15,114 nt of DNA from Candidatus Pelagibacter sp. (GTDB lineage: Bacteria; Pseudomonadota; Alphaproteobacteria; Pelagibacterales; Pelagibacteraceae). Of this stretch, positions 1 through 8,621 are shown one piece after another. Position 1 is the stretch's first letter; each line of letters opens with the position of its first letter. Position numbers and translations under genes: made by a program. The notes under the pieces were generated by a model. The model ran no database searches and was not told the DNA's origin. It worked only from the letters and a program-made list of their open reading frames with translations. The stretch covers positions 1 through 15,114 of the forward strand of contig JADHRH010000010.1 of assembly GCA_016777545.1 (NCBI GenBank), written 5' to 3'.

Positions 1-357
1 GGAATAAGATTTACAAATTTTGAGATGAGATTTTCAAATAAAAAAGACCTCACTACCATTGAAGAAATTTATGCCATAGGCCCAGCAGTATCAATATTGA
101 TGGATGGTTATATAGAAAGTAAAAAATTAGTAAGTCTACGTGGAACTCTAGTGCCAGCGACAACGATAAATAGAAACATAGCTTCAATACCCATTATAGG
201 AGATTTGTTGATTGGTGATAAGGTCGGAGAGGGTGTATTTGGAGTAAGTTTTAAAATTAAAGGACCACCAAAAGACTTATCCACTACTGTAAATCCAATC
301 AAAACTTTAACACCAAGATTTATTACAAGAACTCTAGAAAAATTAAAAAAAAACTAA
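1..357 (+). CDS. AsmA/YhdP-like envelope protein, C-terminal end only (5' end outside window)
   Basis: The reading frame is open from the first base (GGA ATA AGA...) to a TAA at 355-357, so this is the last 118 codons of a longer gene; the ATG at 25 is internal. The segment GTLVPATTINRNIASIPIIG, followed by GDLLIGDKVGEGVFGVSF and a VNP motif, matches the C-terminal region of the large AsmA-like/YhdP (DUF3971-AsmA_2) proteins. That family's members are long, membrane-anchored periplasmic proteins implicated in lipid transport to, or homeostasis of, the outer membrane. The membrane anchor and most of the protein lie upstream, so subfamily cannot be settled. Its stop codon overlaps the stop codon of the convergent tyrS (bases 354-357), with no room for a terminator between them. 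Family call is fairly safe; the specific role is inferred. Confidence 0.8.
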   Translation, partial: GIRFTNFEMRFSNKKDLTTIEEIYAIGPAVSILMDGYIESKKLVSLRGTLVPATTINRNIASIPIIGDLLIGDKVGEGVFGVSFKIKGPPKDLSTTVNPIKTLTPRFITRTLEKLKKN

Positions 358-1583
358 ATTAATTCAACTTTTATATGTTTTTTTTTACCTAAAGAGAGTT
401 TAATTAAATTATCCTTAAACAAAGTTATAGAGATAAGCATTTTTTCATCAGAGATAGTTTGATTATTAATCTTAACGCCATTTCCTTTAATTAATCTTCT
501 AATTTCACTTTTGGAATTCTCTAACTTAGACATAACTATTAGATCTATGATGTTAAGTTGATTGTCTAATTTTTTTTTCATTATTTGAATAGTTGGTAAA
601 TTGTCTCCCAGCACTCTACCCTCGAAAGTTTGTTTTGCTGTTTCTTCAAATTTTTTTGCTTCTTCATCACCATGTAGCATAGCAGTAGTTTTATTTGCTA
701 ATAAAATTTTTAATTCATTTATATTTTTATCTTTAACAGTTTCAATTTCTTCCAATGTAATATCTGTAAAAATTTTTAAAAACTTTAAAACATCACGATC
801 ATCAATATTTCTCCAAAATTGCCAATAATCATAACCAGAAAGAAATCTTTTATCTAACCAAACAGCACCAGATTCTGTTTTTCCCATCTTTGCTCCAGAG
901 GCTAGAGTTATTAAAGGTGTAGTGAGACCATAAACATGTTTATTAGAATACCGTTTAATTAATTCAACACCATTTACAATATTTCCCCATTGATCAGAAC
1001 CACCAATTTGCAACATACAATTTTCTTTTTTATTCAGTTCAAGAAAATCATATGCTTGTAAAATCATATAATTAAATTCCATGTAACTCAAAGATTGCTC
1101 TCTTTCCAATCTAGTTTTAACACTATCAAAACTTAACATCTTATTTATTGTAAAATGTTTTCCAATATCTCTTAAAAAAGAAATGTAATTTAAGTTTTTT
1201 AGCCAAGAATAATTATTTACGAATATAGGTTTTGTTTTTGGGTTAGTATCAGTTAAAAAATTTTTTAATATTTTTTCAATATTCTTAATATTTTTTTCAA
1301 TTTCTTCTTCTGATAAAATAGATCTAGTTTTATCTTTTCCCGATGGATCTCCAATTCTAGTTGTCCCTCCACCCAGTAACACTATAGGACGATGGCCATG
1401 TTTTTGCAGCAATCTAAGACACATAATTTGAAGCAAGCTTCCAACATGAAGACTTTCAGCTGTACAATCAAAACCAATGTAAGCATTAATTTTTTCTTTA
1501 TCAAGTAATTGAGATAGATTTTCTTCTCCAGTACATTGGTAAAAAAAACCTCTTTCTTTAAATTCTTTTAAAAAAATATTCAT
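354..1583 (-). CDS. tyrS: Tyrosyl-tRNA synthetase
   Basis: This class I aminoacyl-tRNA synthetase charges tRNA-Tyr with tyrosine in the cytoplasm. With the ATG at 1581-1583 it has 409 residues, a normal length for bacterial TyrRS. The HIGH-type motif is HVGS (about residues 46-49), the tyrosine-pocket region has FDCTAESLHVG and QIGGSDQWGNI, and the KMSKS-type loop is KMGKT (about 232-236). An S4-like RNA-binding domain occupies the last 60 residues or so (SKSEIRRLIKGNGVKIN). The frame can be extended eight codons upstream to a TTG at 1605-1607. I prefer the ATG because the protein then starts MNIFLKEFKERGF, as in relatives; neither start has a clear Shine-Dalgarno. The TAG stop overlaps the stop of the convergent upstream gene. 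It is divergent from anmK across 44 bases. Confidence 0.96.
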   Translation of the reverse strand: MNIFLKEFKERGFFYQCTGEENLSQLLDKEKINAYIGFDCTAESLHVGSLLQIMCLRLLQKHGHRPIVLLGGGTTRIGDPSGKDKTRSILSEEEIEKNIKNIEKILKNFLTDTNPKTKPIFVNNYSWLKNLNYISFLRDIGKHFTINKMLSFDSVKTRLEREQSLSYMEFNYMILQAYDFLELNKKENCMLQIGGSDQWGNIVNGVELIKRYSNKHVYGLTTPLITLASGAKMGKTESGAVWLDKRFLSGYDYWQFWRNIDDRDVLKFLKIFTDITLEEIETVKDKNINELKILLANKTTAMLHGDEEAKKFEETAKQTFEGRVLGDNLPTIQIMKKKLDNQLNIIDLIVMSKLENSKSEIRRLIKGNGVKINNQTISDEKMLISITLFKDNLIKLSLGKKKHIKVELI

Positions 1584-1627
1584 AAATATGCTATCAAGAA
1601 TATACAATATTTATTTAAAAATTAAGA
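1584..1627. promoter_or_regulatory. Divergent tyrS/anmK intergenic promoter region
   Basis: These 44 bases separate the two divergent start codons, so any promoter for either gene must lie here or inside the opposite coding sequence. The stretch is almost pure A/T. A TACAAT (1603-1608) is a plausible -10 for anmK, but no recognisable -35 stands 16-18 bases upstream of it. The minus strand offers several TATATT-like hexamers. I cannot assign specific promoters. Confidence 0.35.
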
Positions 1628-2755
1628 ATGGAAAAATTTTACACCTCTTTAGGTTTAATGAGTGGAACTTCAATGGATGGGATTGATGCTTCAATTATTA
1701 GATCGGATGGGGAAAATGAATATGAGTCAACTTTTGATGAATTCTTTGAATATGATCAGGCTTTATATAAAGATTTAGTAAATTTAAGAAACAAGATTAA
1801 TTCTGCTAATGATATAATTGTTAATTCTGAATTAGTAAGTGAAATTGAGAGAAAAATCACTTTATATCATGCAGAAATTTGCAATAAGATTATTAATAAA
1901 AGTGATCATGAGGTGGATTTAATTGGTTTTCATGGTCAAACCATATTTCATGATGCAAGCCAAAAAATTTCAAAACAATTAGGTGATGGGTCATTATTAT
2001 CTAATCTTTTAAAAAAAGATGTAATTTATAATTTTAGGGCTAATGATATAGCGAATGGTGGTCAAGGCGCCCCACTTGCACCAATTTTTCATAATTTAAT
2101 AATAAATAAAAATAAAATTGAGCTACCAGTTTTTATTCTAAATATTGGAGGCATAGCAAATATTACTATCATAACATCAAATAAAAATGATGATCTGATA
2201 AGTTATGATATAGGGCCTGGTAATTGTTTATTAGATGAATGGGTTAGAAAGCATACTAGTTATAGATATGATTTAAATGGCAAGGCAGCAAGTATTGGAA
2301 AAATAGATGAAATCATCTTGAACCAAGCTACTGAAAATTTTGAAAATATAAACAAAAATAAAAATCTCTCATTTGATATAAAAGATTTTGATTTAAGTTT
2401 TGTTAGAGGTTTATCTTATGAAGATGGACTCTCAACCTTGACAAAATTTACTAGTGAAATTATTTGTGACTCAATAAGTAAAAACGCAATAAAAGATAAA
2501 ACTAATAAGATTAATTTATTAGTTTGTGGTGGTGGAAGAAGAAACTTAACACTAATTGAAAATATCAGAAACAAACTACCAAATAATATTAATTTAGATT
2601 TAATTGACGATTATAATATTAATGGCGATTTTATAGAATCACAGGCTTTTGCATATCTTGCAATAAGATCATTACTTAAAAAGGAAATTTCATTTGTTAA
2701 AACAACAAACGTTAAAAAATCTTGCACTGGTGGAATTTTAGTTAAGAATTATTAA
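1628..2755 (+). CDS. anmK: Anhydro-N-acetylmuramic acid kinase
   Basis: AnmK cleaves the 1,6-anhydro ring of anhydro-MurNAc and phosphorylates it to MurNAc-6-phosphate, a cytoplasmic step in recycling peptidoglycan fragments. The 375-residue length is normal for the family. The ATP-binding signature GTSMDGID is at residues 13-20, FHGQT at 101-105, the conserved NGGQGAPLAP at about 143-152, GGIANIT at 174-180, and the catalytic-type aspartate in YDIGPGN (D194). Relatives usually read DTGPGN, so Ile replaces Thr here; the Asp is kept. No clear Shine-Dalgarno precedes the ATG at 1628. The stop at 2753-2755 is two bases from the stop of the convergent hydrolase gene. No other recycling genes (murQ, nagZ, ampG) are visible here. 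Confidence 0.95.
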   Translation: MEKFYTSLGLMSGTSMDGIDASIIRSDGENEYESTFDEFFEYDQALYKDLVNLRNKINSANDIIVNSELVSEIERKITLYHAEICNKIINKSDHEVDLIGFHGQTIFHDASQKISKQLGDGSLLSNLLKKDVIYNFRANDIANGGQGAPLAPIFHNLIINKNKIELPVFILNIGGIANITIITSNKNDDLISYDIGPGNCLLDEWVRKHTSYRYDLNGKAASIGKIDEIILNQATENFENINKNKNLSFDIKDFDLSFVRGLSYEDGLSTLTKFTSEIICDSISKNAIKDKTNKINLLVCGGGRRNLTLIENIRNKLPNNINLDLIDDYNINGDFIESQAFAYLAIRSLLKKEISFVKTTNVKKSCTGGILVKNY

Positions 2756-2757
2756 CT

Positions 2758-3414
2758 TTAAAATAAAGCAGACTCTTTTTTAATATATTTATCTAAATGT
2801 TTCATTAAAATATCTTCAGTCTTTGAAAAAAAATGATTAGCATCACTTATAACTTGAAAGTCAACTTTAATTCCTTTTTGAGCACTTAATCTTTTATCAA
2901 GTTCAGTAATATGTTCAACTGGAACTAGTTCATCTTTTTTTCCATAGATCATTAATCCAGAAGTTGGACAAGGAGATAAAAATGAAAAATCATATACATT
3001 TGGCTGAGGAGATATTGCAATAAATCTATTTATTTCAGGTCTCCTCATTAATAATTGCATTGCAATTAATGAGCCAAAAGAAAATCCAGAAACCCAACAT
3101 TGAGAATTATCAAAGTTTTCTCTTTCAAGCCAATCTAGTGCTGCTGCTGCATCAGCTAATTCTCCTTGGCCATTATCAAATTCACCATCACTTTTACCAA
3201 CACCTCTAAAGTTAACTCTACAAACTGAAAATTCATTTTCCATAAATGTATGAAATGTATCAACAACAACTTTATTGTTCATTGTTCCACCATATTGAGG
3301 ATGTGGCTGAAGCACCAACGCTATTGGTGAAGTGCTTTTATTGCTTTTATAATATTTTGCTTCTAATCTTCCAGCAGGCCCAGGTATGAAAACTTCTACT
3401 ATTTTGTTATCCAT
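2758..3414 (-). CDS. Alpha/beta hydrolase, COG2945-like
   Basis: A 218-residue cytoplasmic alpha/beta-fold hydrolase with no signal peptide. The nucleophile elbow is GFSFG (Ser112), the probable acid is Asp161 in GKKDELVP, and the probable base is His194 in DANHFF. These fall in the usual Ser-Asp-His order and spacing. LQPHPQYGGTM near residues 35-45 and FRGVGKSDGEFD at 69-80 are typical of the small COG2945 group of alphaproteobacterial hydrolases, whose substrates are mostly unknown. The gene is divergent from iscR, with 137 bases between them, and convergent with anmK two bases away. No strong Shine-Dalgarno is visible. The fold and triad are secure; a substrate cannot be named. Confidence 0.88.
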   Translation of the reverse strand: MDNKIVEVFIPGPAGRLEAKYYKSNKSTSPIALVLQPHPQYGGTMNNKVVVDTFHTFMENEFSVCRVNFRGVGKSDGEFDNGQGELADAAAALDWLERENFDNSQCWVSGFSFGSLIAMQLLMRRPEINRFIAISPQPNVYDFSFLSPCPTSGLMIYGKKDELVPVEHITELDKRLSAQKGIKVDFQVISDANHFFSKTEDILMKHLDKYIKKESALF

Positions 3415-3495
3415 AAATGATATTGATTATTATTCTCAAAAAAAAATACACTTATCATAACTAAGCGACAATATGTTATCTTTTTTTCATATTGG

Positions 3496-3520
3496 ATACT
3501 TGACTAATTTGGTCAAGTTT
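3496..3520. promoter_or_regulatory. IscR-type operator (type-1-like palindrome) upstream of iscR-suf
   Basis: The arms ACTTGAC (3498-3504) and GTCAAGT (3512-3518) are perfect inverted repeats around a 7-base A/T-rich centre (TAATTTG). An A/T pair at 3496/3520 adds outer symmetry. The layout GACT-AATTT-GGTC inside ATAC...AAGTTT agrees closely with the enterobacterial IscR type-1 site as I remember it (GACT, five A/T-rich bases, then AGTC). One inner position differs. It lies 34-58 bases before iscR and covers the -35 hexamer and most of the spacer, so bound IscR should block RNA polymerase. Binding is inferred, not shown. Confidence 0.85.
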
Positions 3521-3527
3521 ATATAAA
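3500..3527 (+). promoter_or_regulatory. Predicted sigma-70-type promoter of the iscR-suf operon
   Basis: TTGACT (3500-3505, five of six matches to the -35 consensus) and TATAAA (3522-3527, five of six to the -10) are separated by 16 bases. The expected start of transcription is near 3533-3535, about 18 bases before the iscR ATG. An AAGGG Shine-Dalgarno-like run at 3542-3546 lies five bases from that ATG. The -35 lies inside the IscR palindrome, which supports autoregulation. No other good promoter is evident between the operon's genes, so this one probably drives all eight. Confidence 0.7.
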
Positions 3528-3551
3528 AAGCCTTCTTAAATAAGGGTAAAT

Positions 3552-3977
3552 ATGAAATTAACATCAAAAGGTAGATATGCGGTAATGGCTTTAGCTGACC
3601 TTGCTAAGTTCAATAGCGTTAATCCAGTACCTTTGAGAGATATATCGTTAAGACAAGGAATTTCTTTGGATTTTTTAGAGCAAATTTTTTCTAAGTTAAA
3701 AAAATATAATATCGTAAAAAGCATTAGAGGAACTAATGGAGGTTATATCTTAAACAAAGAACCAGAAGAAATTAAATTAGCAAACATACTTAGTGCTGTA
3801 GATGAAGAAGTTAAAACTGTTCAATGCAAGAAGGAGTCTAAAAAGGGATGCAATAGTAAGACCACAAAATGCATCACTCATAATTTATGGGACGAACTTG
3901 AAATCCATATCAATCATTTTTTTGAACAAAAAAATTTAAAAGACCTTATAAGCAACTCATCAGAAAGTAGACATTAA
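3552..3977 (+). CDS. iscR: Rrf2-family Fe-S sensing regulator IscR
   Basis: This winged-helix Rrf2 transcription factor binds a 2Fe-2S cluster and in known systems represses Fe-S assembly genes when clusters are plentiful. The N-terminus [18 protein letters not shown] is diagnostic, the recognition region is at about 28-50, and the wing is [10 protein letters not shown] (58-67). Candidate cluster ligands are Cys92, Cys100, Cys107 and His110 (CITHNLW). E. coli IscR uses Cys92, Cys98, Cys104 and His107, so the ligand set is complete but the two inter-cysteine gaps are longer (7 and 6 residues instead of 5 and 5). The presence of all ligands argues for IscR over the other Rrf2 types. It is the first gene of the suf operon, one base before sufB, and has an IscR-like operator in front of it, consistent with autoregulation. 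Confidence 0.93.
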   Translation: MKLTSKGRYAVMALADLAKFNSVNPVPLRDISLRQGISLDFLEQIFSKLKKYNIVKSIRGTNGGYILNKEPEEIKLANILSAVDEEVKTVQCKKESKKGCNSKTTKCITHNLWDELEIHINHFFEQKNLKDLISNSSESRH

Positions 3978-3978
3978 A

Positions 3979-5421
3979 ATGGACGCTAGAGAAAAAGAAA
4001 TAGAAAAATTAAAAGATTATAAATATGGATTTTCAACTGACATTGAAAGTATAACAGCACCCAAAGGCTTAAATGAAGAAGTAATTAAATTTATTTCAAA
4101 TATTAAAAAAGAACCTAAATGGATGCTTGATTTTAGATTAAAAGCATTTGAAAGATTTAAACAATTAAAAGAACCAGATTGGCAAAAACCTAAGTATCCA
4201 AAAATTGATTATCAAGATTTATATTATTATTCAGCACCAAAAAGTATGGATGATAAACCTAAAAGTTTAGACGAATTAGATCCAAAACTTTTAGAAACAT
4301 ATAAAAAACTTGGGATCCCACTTCAAGAACAGGCAAGATTAAATGGTATTGCAGTTGATGCAGTATTTGACTCGGTCTCAGTTGCCACAACTTTTAGAGA
4401 AGAACTGTCTAAGCTAGGAATTATATTTTGTCCTATATCGGAGGCTATTCAAAATCATCCTGAACTAGTTAAGAAATATCTAGGATCTGTAATTCCTACA
4501 ACTGATCACTTTTTTGCAACTCTTAATTCTGCTGTTTTTACTGATGGTTCATTTGCATATATACCTGAAGGCGTAAGATGTCCGATGGAACTATCTACTT
4601 ACTTTAGAATTAATGCCTCAAATACAGGTCAGTTTGAAAGAACCTTAATTGTTGCAGATAAAGGAAGTTATGTAAGTTATTTAGAAGGTTGTACAGCTCC
4701 TATGAGAGATGAAAATCAATTGCACGCTGCTAATGTAGAGTTGATAGCACTAGATGATGCTGAAATAAAATATTCTACAGTTCAAAATTGGTATCCTGGT
4801 GATAAAGATGGAAAAGGTGGAATATATAATTTTGTTACTAAACGAGGATTGTGCAAAGGTAAAAATTCTAAAATTTCATGGACACAAGTAGAAACAGGAT
4901 CTGCTATTACCTGGAAATATCCAAGTTGTATTTTAAAAGGGGACAATTCAATTGGAGAGTTTTATTCAATTGCGATTACAAATAACCATCAAAAAGCTGA
5001 CACAGGTACAAAAATGATCCATTTAGGTAAAAATACAAAGAGTAAAATTATTTCAAAAGGAATAAGCGCAGGATTTTCAGATATGACTTACAGAGGTCTA
5101 GTTGATATTTCCTCTAAAGCATCAAATTCTAGTAATTATACTCAATGTGACTCATTGTTAATGGGTAATAAGTGTGGAGCACATACAGTACCGTATATTA
5201 AAAACAAAAACTCAGAATCAAATATTGCTCATGAGGCAACAACTTCAAAAATAAGTGAGGAACAACTTCATTATTGTCAGCAAAGAGGCTTGAGTCAAGA
5301 AGAAGCAGTTGGATTAATAGTGAATGGATTTTGTAAAGAGGTATTGCAACAGTTACCGATGGAATTTGCTGTTGAAGCCCAAAAGTTAGTTGGCATTAGT
5401 TTGGAAGGAAGTGTTGGGTAA
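3979..5421 (+). CDS. sufB: Fe-S cluster assembly scaffold SufB
   Basis: SufB is the core scaffold subunit of the cytoplasmic SufBC2D complex, where sulfur and iron are joined into a nascent cluster. The 480-residue length is typical. The C-terminal beta-helix and helical core is strongly conserved: [11 protein letters not shown] contains Cys399, and [20 protein letters not shown] contains Glu428. By spacing these correspond to E. coli Cys405 and Glu434, residues implicated in cluster formation. The ending [18 protein letters not shown] is a family hallmark. The ATG lies one base after the iscR stop, with only a weak AGAAAG ahead of it, so translation is probably coupled. The TAA overlaps the sufC ATG by one base. 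Confidence 0.97.
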   Translation: MDAREKEIEKLKDYKYGFSTDIESITAPKGLNEEVIKFISNIKKEPKWMLDFRLKAFERFKQLKEPDWQKPKYPKIDYQDLYYYSAPKSMDDKPKSLDELDPKLLETYKKLGIPLQEQARLNGIAVDAVFDSVSVATTFREELSKLGIIFCPISEAIQNHPELVKKYLGSVIPTTDHFFATLNSAVFTDGSFAYIPEGVRCPMELSTYFRINASNTGQFERTLIVADKGSYVSYLEGCTAPMRDENQLHAANVELIALDDAEIKYSTVQNWYPGDKDGKGGIYNFVTKRGLCKGKNSKISWTQVETGSAITWKYPSCILKGDNSIGEFYSIAITNNHQKADTGTKMIHLGKNTKSKIISKGISAGFSDMTYRGLVDISSKASNSSNYTQCDSLLMGNKCGAHTVPYIKNKNSESNIAHEATTSKISEEQLHYCQQRGLSQEEAVGLIVNGFCKEVLQQLPMEFAVEAQKLVGISLEGSVG

Positions 5422-6152
5422 TGTTAAAGATAAATAAATTAAATGCAAAGATAGATAGTAAAGAAATTTTAAAAGGACTTTCTCTTGAAATAAACCCAGG
5501 AGAAGTTCATGCTATAATGGGTCCAAATGGATCTGGAAAAAGTACATTATCAAATATTTTATCAGGTAAAAAAGGATATGAAGTTTCAGGAGAGGTTCTT
5601 TTTGAAAATAAAAATTTATTTGATTTAGAAACAGAGGAAAGAGCACACAAAGGTATCTTTTTAGCATTTCAGTATCCTTTAGAAATTCCTGGAGTTAATA
5701 CAAATATATTTTTAAAAACTTCATTAAATGCAGTAAAAAAAGCAAGAGGTGAAAAGGAGCTTGATGCTATCGAGTTTTTAAAATTAGTAAAAGAAAAAGC
5801 AAAAGAACTTAAGTTTGATGAAGAAAAACTAAATAGACAATTAAATGTTGGTTTTTCTGGTGGAGAAAAAAAGAAAAATGAAATTTTGCAAATGTCATTG
5901 TTAGCACCAAAGTTATCAATCTTAGATGAAACCGACTCTGGATTAGATATTGATGCTTTAAAAATTGTTGCTGATGGGGTGAATACTTTAAGGGATAAGA
6001 AAAATTCTTTTCTAATAATTACCCATTACCAGAGGCTACTAGATTATATTAAACCTGATTTTGTGCATGTATTGAAAGATGGAAAGATTATTAAATCTGG
6101 TGGAGCAGAATTAGCTTTAGAACTAGAAAAAAAAGGATATGAAAGTTTTTAA
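5421..6152 (+). CDS. sufC: SufBCD complex ATPase SufC
   Basis: SufC is a cytoplasmic ABC-type ATPase without membrane segments. It binds SufB and SufD and drives conformational change during cluster assembly. In its 243 residues I see Walker A GPNGSGKS (34-41), a Q-loop at Q84 ([11 protein letters not shown], a SufC signature), the ABC signature FSGGE (145-149), Walker B ending LSILDE (E170), the D-loop SGLD (173-176) and the switch His202 in ITHYQR. The [11 protein letters not shown] stretch, rather than the SGGQ of transporters, marks SufC. Its ATG shares one base with the sufB stop. Confidence 0.97.
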   Translation: MLKINKLNAKIDSKEILKGLSLEINPGEVHAIMGPNGSGKSTLSNILSGKKGYEVSGEVLFENKNLFDLETEERAHKGIFLAFQYPLEIPGVNTNIFLKTSLNAVKKARGEKELDAIEFLKLVKEKAKELKFDEEKLNRQLNVGFSGGEKKKNEILQMSLLAPKLSILDETDSGLDIDALKIVADGVNTLRDKKNSFLIITHYQRLLDYIKPDFVHVLKDGKIIKSGGAELALELEKKGYESF

Positions 6153-6156
6153 TTTA

Positions 6157-7404
6157 ATGAAAGAACAACTTCAAATAGATTTTGATAATATTATAAAAAC
6201 TTCAAGTTTTACCAAAAGAGATATTGAACTTAAACAAAACTCTTTGAATGAATTTATAAAAACAGGTTTTCCAAATAGAAGAGATGAAAATTGGAAATTT
6301 TCTGATTTAAATCAAATAATTAAAAAAAATATTGGTGATCTAAGCTTTTATAATGATTATTCATTATCAAATAAGATTGAAACATCAGTATTTATTGATG
6401 GGCTAGAGCACAACAAGATCGTTTTTGTAAATGGCAGAATTGAAAAAATTGATTTTGATTATGAAAAAAAAGATAAGATAAAAATAATTGATGAGCCAGA
6501 AATTGACAACAGGTCAAATAACTTTAACTCTTTAATTGATTTAAATAAGGCTTTTACCAATAAATCTTATAAAATCTTAATTAAAAAAGATTATCAACTA
6601 GAAAAACCTTTAATAATTTATCATTTAACGAATGATAAGATTAAGTCCAAAAACATAAATTTAAGCTTAGATTTTCAGCTAGAAGAAAATAGCTCCTTGA
6701 GATTAATAGACTTATTTAATGATAATTCAGAAAAAAATTTTTTAAATATTTTTTATAATTTTGATTTAAAACAAAATGCAATTTTAAAAAATTATAAAAT
6801 TGATAAAATAGAAAATACGAATGTAAAATATTCTTTTAATAATATTGAACAAGCTGCTAACAGTTTATCAGAAACATTTATTTTATCATCTGGATCACAT
6901 TTCTTTAAGAATGAGATTAATTGTAATTTAAATGGAAAATATTCATCAGCATTTATAAATGGTATTTTTTCACTTTCTAATGATAGACACCATGAAGTTA
7001 GAACTACCATAAATCACCTGACAGAAAATACTAAAAGCTATCAATTAATTAAAAGTGTCTTAAACGATAGTTCTAAAGCTGTATATCAGGGAAAAATATT
7101 TGTTAATTCAGAAGCACAAAAAACAGATGGATATCAACTAAGTAAAGCAATTTTATTAAATGAAGCATCTGAATTTAATGCAAAACCAGAATTAGAAATT
7201 TATGCAGATGATGTTAAATGTTCACATGGTTCAGCATCAGGTAGTTTAGATGAGGACTCTATATTTTATATAATGTCTAGGGGGTTAGATTATCAACAAT
7301 CAAGAGAACTTTTAATTAATGGGTTTTTACTAGATGTAATAGAAAAAATAACTGACTCTGAAATAAAAAATTTAATAAAAAACATTATTGGACTTAAAGA
7401 ATGA
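6157..7404 (+). CDS. sufD: Fe-S cluster assembly protein SufD
   Basis: SufD is the SufB paralogue that completes SufBC2D and is needed for iron entry in the E. coli system. The C-terminal core carries VKCSHGSASGSLDEDSIFYI; its His (residue 357 from this start) matches the position of the conserved SufD His360 of E. coli. The N-terminal half is divergent and very AT-rich. Two starts are possible: an ATG at 6139, overlapping sufC by 14 bases, with an AGGA only one base away, or the ATG at 6157, four bases after the sufC stop. I chose 6157 because the extra residues (MKVFNL) come from translating the end of sufC in a second frame. Neither start has good ribosome-binding spacing, which suggests coupling. 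The stop overlaps the sufS start as ATGA. Confidence 0.93.
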   Translation: MKEQLQIDFDNIIKTSSFTKRDIELKQNSLNEFIKTGFPNRRDENWKFSDLNQIIKKNIGDLSFYNDYSLSNKIETSVFIDGLEHNKIVFVNGRIEKIDFDYEKKDKIKIIDEPEIDNRSNNFNSLIDLNKAFTNKSYKILIKKDYQLEKPLIIYHLTNDKIKSKNINLSLDFQLEENSSLRLIDLFNDNSEKNFLNIFYNFDLKQNAILKNYKIDKIENTNVKYSFNNIEQAANSLSETFILSSGSHFFKNEINCNLNGKYSSAFINGIFSLSNDRHHEVRTTINHLTENTKSYQLIKSVLNDSSKAVYQGKIFVNSEAQKTDGYQLSKAILLNEASEFNAKPELEIYADDVKCSHGSASGSLDEDSIFYIMSRGLDYQQSRELLINGFLLDVIEKITDSEIKNLIKNIIGLKE

Positions 7405-8621
7405 ATATAGACAAGATAAAAAAAGAGTTTCCTATTTTTGATGAAAAAATTCAAAATAATGATTTAGTATATCTAGATAGTGCAAATTCTTCTCAAAAAC
7501 CAAAAGTTGTAATAGATAGAATTAATGAATTTTATAGTAAAGAATTTTCTAATGTAGGCAGAAGTGTTCATTATCTTGCAGTTGCTGCTACTAATTTATA
7601 TGAGAACACAAGAACTTCAGTTCAAAAGTTTATTAATGCTAAGGATAAAAATGAAATTGTTTTTACCAAAGGTGCAACAGAAGCTCTTAATCTAGTTGCA
7701 AATATATTGGGTCAAAATTATTTACAAGATGGTGATGAAGTGCTTATCACTGAATTGGAGCACCATTCTAATTATGTGCCTTGGCATTTTCTAAGAAAAT
7801 CCAAAAATATAAAAATTAATTTTGCTGAAATTAATGATGATGGTGAAGTAACATTAGAAGAAATTGAAAAAAGAATTACTTCTAGAACAAAAGTAATTTC
7901 AATTACACATTTATCAAATGTTACAGGTGCTATTTTACCAATTAAAGAAATAACAGAGCTTGCTCATTCAAAAGGTATAATTGTTGTAGTTGATGGTTGT
8001 CAGGGTGCTCCTCATTTAAGATTAGATATGCAAGATCTTGATTGTGATTTTTATGCTATTTCTTGTCATAAAATGTATGGCCCTACTGGTTTAGGTGTTT
8101 TGTATGGTAAAAAAAAATGGTTAGAAGAATTGCCTCCATATCAAGGTGGTGGTGGAATGATCAATGAGGTTAAAAAAGATAGAATTTCTTATGGCGATCT
8201 TCCTAATAAATTTGAGGCAGGAACTATGGCTACAGCTCAAGTGATTGCATTTGATCAGTCTATTAAATTTTTAGAAAGAATTGGTATAGATAATGTGGTG
8301 AAACATGAAGCTGACTTAGTTGAATATGGGCAGGAACTATTACAAAAAAATAACTCAGTTAGATTAATTGGTAATCCTAAAAATAAAGGTGGGGTTTTAT
8401 CTTTTACTATTGAGGGTATTCACCCACATGATGTAGCAACTATCTTAGATGGAGATGGAGTTGCAATTCGAGCGGGTCATCATTGCTGTCAAATTCTACA
8501 TGATAAATTAAATATACCTGCAAGTTCGCGAGCATCTGTTGGAATTTATAATACAAGAGAAGATTTAGATACACTTAATGATGCAATAAATAATTGTAAA
8601 AAAATATTTAACCAAAAATGA
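7401..8621 (+). CDS. sufS: Cysteine desulfurase SufS (group II)
   Basis: This PLP enzyme takes sulfur from L-cysteine, giving alanine and an enzyme persulfide that feeds SufU/SufB. In 406 residues the PLP-binding lysine is Lys224 in SCHKMYGPTG. The persulfide cysteine is Cys362 in RAGHHCCQ, followed by a second, unusual Cys363. The cofactor-contact segment is ELEHHSNYVPW (118-128). The compact active-site loop around Cys362 marks the SufS type rather than IscS/NifS. The N-terminal motif reads YLDSANSSQKP where many relatives have YLDNAATSQKP, and VDGCQGAPH replaces the commoner VDGAQAxPH. The gene overlaps both sufD and sufU by four bases (ATGA), indicating coupled translation and a sulfur relay with SufU. 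Confidence 0.96.
   Translation: MNIDKIKKEFPIFDEKIQNNDLVYLDSANSSQKPKVVIDRINEFYSKEFSNVGRSVHYLAVAATNLYENTRTSVQKFINAKDKNEIVFTKGATEALNLVANILGQNYLQDGDEVLITELEHHSNYVPWHFLRKSKNIKINFAEINDDGEVTLEEIEKRITSRTKVISITHLSNVTGAILPIKEITELAHSKGIIVVVDGCQGAPHLRLDMQDLDCDFYAISCHKMYGPTGLGVLYGKKKWLEELPPYQGGGGMINEVKKDRISYGDLPNKFEAGTMATAQVIAFDQSIKFLERIGIDNVVKHEADLVEYGQELLQKNNSVRLIGNPKNKGGVLSFTIEGIHPHDVATILDGDGVAIRAGHHCCQILHDKLNIPASSRASVGIYNTREDLDTLNDAINNCKKIFNQK

Noticed and set aside
108..302. 64-codon minus-strand frame inside the AsmA-like gene
   Set aside because: It is antisense to a clearly conserved domain and has no recognisable features of its own.
601..828. 75-codon plus-strand frame inside tyrS
   Set aside because: It lies antisense to conserved TyrRS coding sequence; composition explains the open frame.
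1584..1607. Eight-codon N-terminal extension of tyrS from a TTG at 1605-1607
   Set aside because: The ATG at 1581-1583 gives the normal family N-terminus, and the extension would use over half of the 44-base divergent promoter region; the TTG has no better ribosome binding site.
3536..3724. 62-codon minus-strand frame over the start of iscR
   Set aside because: Antisense to the conserved Rrf2 helix-turn-helix; no start signal or protein resemblance.
6792..7010. 72-codon minus-strand frame inside sufD
   Set aside because: Antisense shadow of sufD.
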